Shown in pieces: positions 8,315-14,185 of a DNA stretch of 17,812 nucleotides (position 1 is its first letter; every line of letters begins with the position of its first letter). Under the pieces are notes generated by a model, which saw only the letters and a program-made list of their open reading frames with translations, searched no databases and was not told the origin of the DNA. The stretch covers positions 1 to 17,812 of the forward strand of contig JAIRKG010000121.1 of the NCBI GenBank assembly GCA_031260235.1, written 5' to 3'. The DNA is from Dysgonamonadaceae bacterium (GTDB lineage: Bacteria > Bacteroidota > Bacteroidia > Bacteroidales > Azobacteroidaceae). A program made the position numbers and the translations under genes.

Positions 8315-9454
8315 CTTAGCGCGGGCTTCCATATCGGTTTGCATATAATCGTCCAGGTCGGGCGAAGCGATAAAAGGAACCCGTTCCATTGTCTTTTCAA
8401 TTATATTGCTCATCGCCGGAAAGCCTATTCTGTCTTCCAAAAATGCCAAGACGGCTATTTCGTTTGCTGCATTGAGGATACACGGCATATTCCCGCCCCT
8501 TGCGGCGGCTTCGCAAGCAAGCGCCGGATTGCGGAATTTGCGGGTATCCGGTTTTTCAAATGTTAAAGCCGACAGTTTATTGAAATTGAGACGTTCAAAA
8601 CGTGAAAAAATCCGGTGCGGGTAAGTCAGTGCATATTGAATCGGCAAATGCATGTCCGGCAAACCTAACTGCGCCTTTATCGACGAATCTTCAAATTGAA
8701 CCATCGAATGAATAATGGACTGCGGATGCACCACAATCTCTATTTGCTTCATGTCCACATCGAAAAGCCATTTTGCCTCAATCATTTCAAAACCTTTGTT
8801 CATCAAAGTTGCCGAGTCGATTGTAACTTTCGCGCCCATGTTCCAGTTGGGATGTTGCAATGCCTCTTTTTTGGTTACGGTTGCCAGCTGTTCCTGCGAA
8901 AAGTTGCGGAAAGGACCGCCGGAAGCGGTTAAAATGATTTTTTCTACCGGATTATTTAATTCTCCCGCAAGGCATTGGAAAATAGCCGAATGTTCGGAAT
9001 CGACAGGGATAATATGCGTTCGATTTTCCTGCGCCAGGCGCATAATCAGTTCGCCGGCAACGACCAATGTTTCCTTGTTTGCCAGCGCAATCGTCTTTCC
9101 CGCCCGAATAGCGCTTATGGTCGGCTGCAAACCGGAATAGCCTACCATTGCCGTCAGCACGATTTGGATAGGCTCTGCGCCGGCGACCTGGCAAATCGCG
9201 TTGCTTCCCGTCCAAACCTTAATGGGCAAACCGCTTAATGCCTCCTTCAACTGCGCGTATTTGCCTTCATTGGCAATCACAACCATTTCGGGCAAAAATT
9301 CCCTCGCCTGCCGAATCAATAATTCAACATTATTATTTGCCGTAAGCGCATATATTTCAAATAAGTTCCGATTGTCGCGGACAACGTCCAGAGCTTGCCT
9401 GCCTATCGAACCGGTCGAACCCAAAACGGCTATTTGTCTTTTTTCGTTTTCCAT
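8297..9454 (-). CDS. dxr: 1-deoxy-D-xylulose 5-phosphate reductoisomerase
   Basis: DXR converts 1-deoxy-D-xylulose 5-phosphate to 2-C-methyl-D-erythritol 4-phosphate with NADPH, the committed step of the non-mevalonate isoprenoid pathway. The 385-residue protein has the NADPH-binding GSTGSIG at 12-18, ANKETLVVAG at 125-134, VDSEHSAIFQ at 151-160 with metal ligands Asp152 and Glu154, SGGPF at 178-182, and SATLMNKGFE at 214-223, where Glu223 matches the third metal ligand. NAANE is present near the C-terminus. Its ATG overlaps the stop codon of the upstream M23 peptidase gene by one base (TAATG), so the two are translationally coupled. It ends 18 bases from the convergent permease gene. Confidence 0.96.
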   Translation of the reverse strand: MENEKRQIAVLGSTGSIGRQALDVVRDNRNLFEIYALTANNNVELLIRQAREFLPEMVVIANEGKYAQLKEALSGLPIKVWTGSNAICQVAGAEPIQIVLTAMVGYSGLQPTISAIRAGKTIALANKETLVVAGELIMRLAQENRTHIIPVDSEHSAIFQCLAGELNNPVEKIILTASGGPFRNFSQEQLATVTKKEALQHPNWNMGAKVTIDSATLMNKGFEMIEAKWLFDVDMKQIEIVVHPQSIIHSMVQFEDSSIKAQLGLPDMHLPIQYALTYPHRIFSRFERLNFNKLSALTFEKPDTRKFRNPALACEAAARGGNMPCILNAANEIAVLAFLEDRIGFPAMSNIIEKTMERVPFIASPDLDDYMQTDMEARAKALSMI

Positions 9455-10314
9455 TAATCAAAATTGATGTATTCGCCGGGATTAACCGGTTTTCCGTTCA
9501 GCCATAACTCAAAATGCAAATGTATTCCCGTCGATAAATTGCCGGTATTTCCGGCTAAAGCAATCGCTTCGCCCGCGCCGACCGCATCTCCTTGTGATTT
9601 CAGTAGTTTAGCGTTATGCTTATAAACCGATACAAACCCGTTGAGATGCTGAATCTGAATCACATATCCGGCATTGGGATCGAAGCCTGTATAAATAACC
9701 ATGCCCTTCATTGTCGCCATAACCGGTGCGTGCAACGTGGAAGCAATATCAATGCCGTAATGTTTTTCTTTCCTGTCAAACGTCGAAGATACGATTCCTT
9801 TCACAGGAGTGTAAAACATGGGTTTTTCGCCGCCGACTGCAATCGGAGAGAATCCGCTCAGGTTATATTTTTCTTCTTCCTCGTAATTTTCCACAAATTT
9901 GGATACCTGTTCCGATTTTTCGAGATTAATATCGCGGGCGCTCCTGACCGAATCAATCACAGCCGCCTCCTCCACCTTTATATCCCCCCGCAAAATAGCG
10001 CTGACATTATCCAGATACAAAGACCGCACAGCAAGTTCCGATTCCAGCGACTCGGCAGTCAGCGCATTTTTTATAATTTTCTCCCTCACGTCGGCATCAA
10101 GATACCCCGGCAAATAATTTCGTATCGGCGTTTTAATAATCACGAAAGACGTGAGCGTTATGATGAAAACGGCAAACAGAAACAAGGCTATCAAACTCGT
10201 AAGGCGTGACAGGCGCAGCGAAAAAACCTCCTCCAGCGTATTCTCATTCAGAAAAGAAATCTTGTATTTAAAACGTATCTTCTCCCAAAATGCTTTGCTT
10301 GTTGTTTTACTCAT
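9454..10314 (-). CDS. M23-family peptidase (LytM/peptidoglycan endopeptidase domain)
   Basis: A membrane-anchored zinc peptidase of the M23 (lysostaphin/LytM) family, probably acting on peptidoglycan crosslinks in the periplasm or regulating an enzyme that does. The 286-residue protein has a basic N-terminus, one transmembrane helix at about 39-60, a charged probably helical stalk (about 75-150) and a C-terminal M23 domain. The zinc and catalytic set looks complete: His185 and Asp189 (HYGID), His233 (YKH), and His265/His267 (HLHFEL). The frame is open to 10344, but the start at 10314 is chosen because a perfect promoter covers 10333-10364. It shares its transcript and a one-base TAATG overlap with dxr. 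The physiological substrate is not visible. Confidence 0.9.
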   Translation of the reverse strand: MSKTTSKAFWEKIRFKYKISFLNENTLEEVFSLRLSRLTSLIALFLFAVFIITLTSFVIIKTPIRNYLPGYLDADVREKIIKNALTAESLESELAVRSLYLDNVSAILRGDIKVEEAAVIDSVRSARDINLEKSEQVSKFVENYEEEEKYNLSGFSPIAVGGEKPMFYTPVKGIVSSTFDRKEKHYGIDIASTLHAPVMATMKGMVIYTGFDPNAGYVIQIQHLNGFVSVYKHNAKLLKSQGDAVGAGEAIALAGNTGNLSTGIHLHFELWLNGKPVNPGEYINFD

Positions 10315-10332
10315 CAGTTGAAAATATTTAGA

Positions 10333-10364
10333 CAAAGATAGCAAATGTTCGTGAAAGCGCCAAA
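10333..10364 (-). promoter_or_regulatory. Bacteroidetes-type promoter of the M23 peptidase-dxr operon
   Basis: On the minus strand TTTG (10364-10361), a 20-base spacer and TATCTTTG (10340-10333) match the Bacteroidetes consensus exactly. Transcription should begin near 10327, leaving a very short leader before the ATG at 10314. The promoter lies 17 bases from the end of the upstream helix-hairpin-helix gene. Confidence 0.78.
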
Positions 10365-10380
10365 GAAGGATATGGCTACT

Positions 10381-11106
10381 CTATTCAAAGCTCAGGTAGC
10401 GACGGATTCTCTCAATGTCTTCCTCCGAAAATTCTTCCAGCATTGCCAATTCATCAATACTGTCGATTTTTCCTTTCTTTTTCCGGATTTCAATAATTGC
10501 TTTAGCCTGATAAAAATTAAAATAAGGATGCGATTTCAATTTATCCAAAGAAACCGCATTAACCGGAAGCGGTCGAATCAAAGTGGTATCGACCCATAGA
10601 TAAGGCACTATTCTGTCGTACAGTTCTTCGTACATTCCATATACTTCCTGAAGTTGTTGCAAACGGTAATAGCCGCCTAAAAGTTTTCTGTAAGAAGAAA
10701 TCCGCCTGGCGAAAGAAGTCCCGATGCCGGGGATTTTCATCAATTGGGAGGTATCGCCGGCGTTCAGTTCGATAACCGTTCCTTCCGCAAATTTTTCTTT
10801 TGGGGGATAAGTCGTTCTTTGAGGCGGTTCGGCGCGTTTCCCGGGTTGTTGATAATACGTCCGTTTTTCTTCCTGTTCCGACCGGACATAGTTGTTTCCC
10901 GGTTTTTCCTTTTCGCAGGGATGCTTATTTTCTTCGGGAAAAGAATGTTCCGGTTTTTTTACGGATGTAGTATCTATCGGGATTCCGGTGATAGAAATTT
11001 TCGGCGTAAACAAAAACTTTCCGATACAAACGCCTGCTACCAGGGCAATCAGGATAAGAATACCCTGTTTTTCCCGCTTGGAAAAATAAAAAAAATCTTT
11101 CCACAT
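10381..11106 (-). CDS. Membrane-anchored helix-hairpin-helix (ComEA-like) protein
   Basis: The function is not known. The 241-residue protein has a short cytoplasmic N-terminus, one hydrophobic helix at about 15-33, a polar low-complexity linker rich in Pro, Lys, Glu and Gln (about 45-108), and two tandem helix-hairpin-helix domains (about 112-170 and 182-240). The first contains the hairpin KIPGIGTSFARRI. Such domains bind DNA in ComEA, the periplasmic DNA receptor of natural transformation, and similar two-domain proteins are common in Bacteroidetes. A DNA-uptake role is only a suggestion: there are no other competence genes here. The ATG follows lolD by 30 bases on the same strand, so the two are probably co-transcribed. 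Confidence 0.8.
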   Translation of the reverse strand: MWKDFFYFSKREKQGILILIALVAGVCIGKFLFTPKISITGIPIDTTSVKKPEHSFPEENKHPCEKEKPGNNYVRSEQEEKRTYYQQPGKRAEPPQRTTYPPKEKFAEGTVIELNAGDTSQLMKIPGIGTSFARRISSYRKLLGGYYRLQQLQEVYGMYEELYDRIVPYLWVDTTLIRPLPVNAVSLDKLKSHPYFNFYQAKAIIEIRKKKGKIDSIDELAMLEEFSEEDIERIRRYLSFE

Positions 11107-11136
11107 AAGGTTTATGGTTTTAAAAAATTTCAGTCT

Positions 11137-11790
11137 TCAATTCTCAATGAGTCCGTCTTTCAACCGGACAATCCGGTCGGTGAGTTGAGCCAGTTGCACA
11201 TCATGCGTAACAATCACAAAAGTTTGGTTAAATTCTTTTCTAAGTTGGAAAAACAATTGGTGCAGTTCCGCTTTGTTTTGCGTGTCTAAGCTGCCCGAGG
11301 GTTCATCGGCGAAAATCACCGAAGGTTTGTTTACCAAAGCGCGGGCGACGGCTACCCTTTGTTTTTCCCCGCCCGAAAGTTCGGCCGGTTTATGCTCCGT
11401 TCGGTCTTTCAATCCAAGGAAATCCAGGATTTCAAAGGCTCTTTTTTTCGCGCCGGCTTGACGGGCATTGCCGATAAGCGCCGGAATCATCACATTTTCG
11501 AGCGCCGTAAATTCCGGCAATAACTGGTGGAATTGGAAGACAAAGCCGATGTTTTTGTTTCGGAAAGCGGCAAGTTCTTTATCGTTCAGTTTATTGACGT
11601 TAAGGTTTTGATAAAGAATTTCGCCCGAATCAGGTTTATCCAATGTTCCCATAATCTGGAGAAGCGTCGTTTTTCCCGCGCCGCTCGGACCAACTATCGA
11701 AACAATTTCACCTTCGGAAATCGATAAATCAATTCCTTTCAGGACTTTTAAATTTCCGAATTTTTTTTTTGTTTGCTTGCAATCAATCAT
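11137..11790 (-). CDS. lolD: ABC transporter ATP-binding protein, LolD-like
   Basis: ATPase of a LolCDE-type ABC exporter, which releases lipoproteins from the inner membrane for outer-membrane sorting. The 217-residue protein is a single nucleotide-binding domain with Walker [10 protein letters not shown] (34-42), Q-loop Gln86, signature LSGGEKQR (138-145), Walker B VIFADEP (158-164) and switch His196 (VTHD). Length and sequence best fit the LolD/MacB-FtsE subgroup; the partner permease (LolC/E) is not in the window, so a related MacB-type ATPase remains possible. A run of ten A bases (11770-11761 on the coding strand) encodes the end of codon 7 through Lys10, a potential slippage site. A candidate promoter box, TATTTTTG, lies at 11857-11850. 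Confidence 0.87.
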   Translation of the reverse strand: MIDCKQTKKKFGNLKVLKGIDLSISEGEIVSIVGPSGAGKTTLLQIMGTLDKPDSGEILYQNLNVNKLNDKELAAFRNKNIGFVFQFHQLLPEFTALENVMIPALIGNARQAGAKKRAFEILDFLGLKDRTEHKPAELSGGEKQRVAVARALVNKPSVIFADEPSGSLDTQNKAELHQLFFQLRKEFNQTFVIVTHDVQLAQLTDRIVRLKDGLIEN

Positions 11791-11849
11791 CTGTTAATAA
11801 ACGGGTTTTAACATGTTCGCCATTCACTGTATTTTTAATAAAACTCCTG

Positions 11850-11857
11850 CAAAAATA
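11850..11857 (-). promoter_or_regulatory. Candidate -7 box of lolD
   Basis: TATTTTTG on the minus strand fits TAnnTTTG and would leave a leader of about 54 bases before lolD. No upstream TTTG element is seen at the usual spacing, and the region is very AT-rich, so a chance match is possible. Confidence 0.4.
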
Positions 11858-11898
11858 AAGTTTTTTAATAAAAACACCGTGAAAAGACGGGATATTCA

Positions 11899-12693
11899 TT
11901 AATATCTTATGCTGATTCCTTCCTCTTTCAAATATGCTTTCAATTCGGGAATTTTTATCTCACCGAAATGGAAAACGCTTGCCGCTAATGCCGCATCAGC
12001 CTTTCCTTCGGTAAATACGTCGAGGAAATGCTCCTTTGCGCCTGCGCCGCCCGAAGCAATGACGGGAATATCCAGCGAAATCGAAAGCGTGTGCAAAGCC
12101 TCGTTGGCATAGCCGGTTTTCACGCCGTCGTGTCTCATGCTTGTAAAAAGGATTTCCCCTGCGCCGCGATTTTCGGCTTCTTTAGCCCATGAAAATAAAT
12201 TTTTATCGGTGGGAATACGACCGCCGTTCAGGTAGCAAATCCATTGACTCTGCATAAGATTACCGGTTGCACCTGCGCCGGAGGGCTTTTTTACGAAATC
12301 GGCGTCTATCGCGACAACGCAAACCTGCGACCCGAAATTTCCGGCAATCTCATTAATCAAATCCGGATTGCGGATAGCCGCCGAATTGATTGAAATTTTA
12401 TCCGCTCCGGCATTCAAAAGCCTCTCAACGTCGGAAAGTTCGTTGATTCCACCGCCAACCGTAAACGGGATATTCAAATTTGCCGCAACGCAGGAAACCA
12501 TCTTCGTGAAAGTTTTCCGTCCCTCGTGTGAAGCGGTAATGTCGAGGAAAACAAGTTCGTCGGCGCCCTGTTCGCTGTATTGTTTGCCGAGTTCGACAGG
12601 GTCGCCGGCATTGCGGAAATTGATAAAATTGACGCCTTTGACGGTTGTGCCGTCTTTTACGTCAAGGCAGGGGATGATTCGTTTGGCAAGCAT
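11899..12693 (-). CDS. hisF: Imidazole glycerol phosphate synthase, cyclase subunit
   Basis: HisF uses ammonia from HisH to turn PRFAR into imidazole glycerol phosphate (histidine synthesis) and AICAR (purine synthesis). The 264-residue beta/alpha barrel has the two catalytic aspartates at the family positions: Asp11 in IPCLDVKDG and Asp130 in VAIDADF. It also has FTVGGGI (77-83), GAGEIL (177-182) and IASGGAG near the end. It is longer than typical HisF (about 251-258), owing to an apparent insertion of about 12 residues around 135-150, just after the catalytic Asp130. The usual MDHDGT/MNHDGT motif reads MRHDGV (186-191). No other his gene is in the window: upstream lies a repeat-rich gap and downstream is lolD. 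The reading frame is intact. Confidence 0.93.
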   Translation of the reverse strand: MLAKRIIPCLDVKDGTTVKGVNFINFRNAGDPVELGKQYSEQGADELVFLDITASHEGRKTFTKMVSCVAANLNIPFTVGGGINELSDVERLLNAGADKISINSAAIRNPDLINEIAGNFGSQVCVVAIDADFVKKPSGAGATGNLMQSQWICYLNGGRIPTDKNLFSWAKEAENRGAGEILFTSMRHDGVKTGYANEALHTLSISLDIPVIASGGAGAKEHFLDVFTEGKADAALAASVFHFGEIKIPELKAYLKEEGISIRY

Positions 12694-12735
12694 AAGTTAT
12701 TATAATTATTTAGTTTATATTCTTTTTTTTGTATT

Positions 12736-12792
12736 GCGTCATTGCGAGCCGTGCCCCCTCGTCATTGCGAGGGCAACGCCCGAAGCAATCCA
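12736..12792. repeat. Dispersed palindromic repeat, cluster A
   Basis: A half copy (GCGTCATTGCGAGCC, 12736-12750) is followed by a full 33-base copy (12760-12792), beginning CGTCATTGCGAG and ending GAAGCAATCCA. The full copy is identical over all 33 bases to 13031-13063. The shape and intergenic position resemble REP-like dispersed elements; no transposase is present. Confidence 0.75.
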
Positions 12793-12804
12793 AAGAACGG
12801 GGCG

Positions 12805-12917
12805 AGAAAAAGGAAACGGCAGGCGTTTTTTCGCCTGCCGTCATCTCAACAATGAACATAAAAAATGAACATAAAAGTTGTCTTTCAGAATGAAAAAAGA
12901 AAAAAAAGTTCTAAAAT
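12805..12917 (-). ncRNA. Candidate short RNA or hisF leader
   Basis: The stretch is defined only by its ends: a full Bacteroidetes-type promoter (12953-12924) predicting a start near 12917, and the GC-rich hairpin with T-rich tail ending near 12805. The RNA of about 110 bases contains an exact 13-base tandem duplication (12851-12863 and 12864-12876). No known RNA family was recognised. If the hairpin does not terminate, the same transcript is a leader of about 220 bases for hisF. Confidence 0.3.
12816..12841 (-). terminator. GC-rich hairpin, possible minus-strand terminator
   Basis: ACGGCAGGCG (12816-12825) and CGCCTGCCGT (12832-12841) form a perfect 10-base stem with a 6-base loop. On the minus strand it is followed by TTTCCTTTTTC, a T-rich tail. 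It lies about 75 bases downstream of the promoter at 12953-12924, so it could terminate a short RNA or attenuate transcription into hisF. Confidence 0.45.
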
Positions 12918-12923
12918 GTGCTA

Positions 12924-12953
12924 CAAAGATAGACTCTTTTTTTATATCTGCAA
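12924..12953 (-). promoter_or_regulatory. Bacteroidetes-type promoter upstream of hisF
   Basis: On the minus strand TTG (12953-12951), a 19-base spacer and TATCTTTG (12931-12924) fit the consensus very well. The nearest downstream gene is hisF, whose ATG is about 220 bases from the predicted start; repeat cluster A and a hairpin lie between. Confidence 0.6.
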
Positions 12954-12980
12954 CTATATTTAAAGAAAAAATGAATTTTT

Positions 12981-13163
12981 CTGGATTGCTTCGCCCTCCG
13001 GGTGACGCAGTGAGGCAATAAAACCGCAGCCGTCATTGCGAGGGCAACGCCCGAAGCAATCCAGAAATTGCAATAACGCAAGGGAGGTTACCCTGGATTG
13101 CCGAGCCGCGATAGCGGCTCGCAATGACGGGGCGGCAGTGACGGGAGTACGGCGCAATGACGC
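12981..13163. repeat. Dispersed palindromic repeat, cluster B
   Basis: This cluster holds several copies of the repeat in both orientations: a diverged inverted copy starting CTGGATTGCTTCG (12981-13010), a full direct copy (13031-13063, identical to 12760-12792), an inverted copy (13094-13129) and a half copy (GCGCAATGACGC, 13153-13163 area). In the 13094-13129 copy the middle is replaced by its own hairpin (CGAGCCGC at 13102-13109, GCGGCTCG at 13114-13121). Outer ends are conserved while the centre varies, as in REP or MITE-like families. Confidence 0.75.
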
Positions 13164-13173
13164 AGCCAATAAA

Positions 13174-13206
13174 AAACCCGACAAATCATTGCGACTTGTC
13201 GGGTTT
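13174..13206 (-). terminator. Rho-independent terminator of the T9SS-sorted protein gene
   Basis: An 11-base perfect stem (AAACCCGACAA at 13174-13184, TTGTCGGGTTT at 13196-13206) is followed on the minus strand by a run of T bases. It starts 27 bases after the stop codon of the gene at 13233-14045. The loop contains TCATTGCGA, the core of the neighbouring dispersed repeat. Confidence 0.8.
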
Positions 13207-13232
13207 AAGGGAGAATTAGTGATATTGATTTA

Positions 13233-14045
13233 TTAGATGATTATTTTCTTGTGCCATCCGGAGCTGCCTCTGACAATCACTATCGAACCGGAAGCGGAGA
13301 TGCTGTGGAGTTCTACAACTTTGGTTTCTGTGTTTGCCGGAATAGCGTCTGTTTTGTATAACAGCGTGCCGCTAATCGAATAGATGAAAATGTGTTCTTC
13401 TACCGGCGAATTGACATATAACCAACCGTCTTTTACGTAAACCTTGAATTGCGGCAGGATTTCTATCACATCATCTCTTACTCCGGAAGTTGCCGACGCT
13501 GAGCGAGGCGAGGACGGGTGGTAGAGCGGGTCGTTCGTGTCCTCCGGGTCGTACGGGCCAAGGTAGGGGTTTGATCTCATAACAATAGTACCACCTTTCT
13601 GGTAGCAAGTAGGAAGACCGTCTTGGCAGGCGATGACGCCGTAGACGGTCAGAGTATCGTTTCTATAACCGTCTCCGTTTATGCTTGTTATTGTTATCGG
13701 AGTACCTCCGCGGACGCGTATTGCAAACTTCTGTTCGATGTTGGACCTGAGGGTGCTGTTGCCGGAAAGACGTAGCGTGACGACTGCGTCCGATATCAAG
13801 ATAGGGACACCTCCTGGTAATGGTACATTGCTTGCGTCTATGTTTACAGTTTCAAGGATAATACTGGCAACAACGCCTGAATCTACCGTAATGGTATTGG
13901 GTGTCGCCGAGCCGTTGCCGTAAATTTTGTACTCTCCGCTCGTTGAGATTCTAACGCTATCTGCGTTAATGTTGAAATCTGTTCGCGCCTGCGCCTGTGC
14001 AAAGCAAAGCAGGCATGTTGCTACTGTAAAAAAGATCTTTTTCAT
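13233..14045 (-). CDS. Secreted protein with T9SS C-terminal sorting domain, small paralogue of the giant repeat protein
   Basis: A 270-residue exported protein of unknown substrate. It has a signal peptide (MKKIFF then a hydrophobic core, probable cleavage after AQA at residue 20) and one module at about 21-135 (INADSVRISTSGEYKIYG, then NTITVDSGV, then TLTITSINGDG-like PITITSINGDG). A short linker rich in Ser, Pro and Asp follows (about 165-190). The last 75 residues fit a type A sorting domain of the type IX secretion system (YSISGTLLYK, then VIVRGSSG, ending KKIII), so the protein is probably exported across the outer membrane and surface-attached. The module resembles bacterial carbohydrate-binding/beta-strand repeat domains, but ligand binding is inferred. 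It matches each module of the upstream giant protein yet lacks the glycine-rich AGIGGG repeats. It has its own promoter and terminator. Confidence 0.82.
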   Translation of the reverse strand: MKKIFFTVATCLLCFAQAQARTDFNINADSVRISTSGEYKIYGNGSATPNTITVDSGVVASIILETVNIDASNVPLPGGVPILISDAVVTLRLSGNSTLRSNIEQKFAIRVRGGTPITITSINGDGYRNDTLTVYGVIACQDGLPTCYQKGGTIVMRSNPYLGPYDPEDTNDPLYHPSSPRSASATSGVRDDVIEILPQFKVYVKDGWLYVNSPVEEHIFIYSISGTLLYKTDAIPANTETKVVELHSISASGSIVIVRGSSGWHKKIII

Positions 14046-14081
14046 GACTTGTTATTTTTTAATTGTTTATTAATTCGATGG

Positions 14082-14111
14082 CAAAAATAGTAAAATAAAA
14101 TCAAATGCAAA
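14082..14111 (-). promoter_or_regulatory. Bacteroidetes-type promoter of the T9SS-sorted protein gene
   Basis: On the minus strand TTTG (14111-14108), an 18-base spacer and TATTTTTG (14089-14082) match the consensus; the leader to the ATG at 14045 is about 30 bases. A second possible box, TAAATTTG, lies at 14119-14112. The small paralogue can therefore be transcribed independently of the giant gene upstream. Confidence 0.6.
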
Positions 14112-14185
14112 CAAATTTATGTGAAATTTAATTATTTTTTCTTTCCTTTCATCCCGAACAATCATTATCTGTTCTGGATTGAGGA

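Noticed and set aside
12699..12857. A 49-codon minus-strand frame starting MFIVEMTAGE
   Set aside because: It runs through the hairpin and the dispersed repeats; its residues LDCFGRCPRNDEG are just the translated repeat, and no homologue-like feature is seen.
12960..13236. Short frames of about 66-74 codons in the repeat-rich gap
   Set aside because: Both are translations of the dispersed repeats in either orientation, with no independent coding sign.
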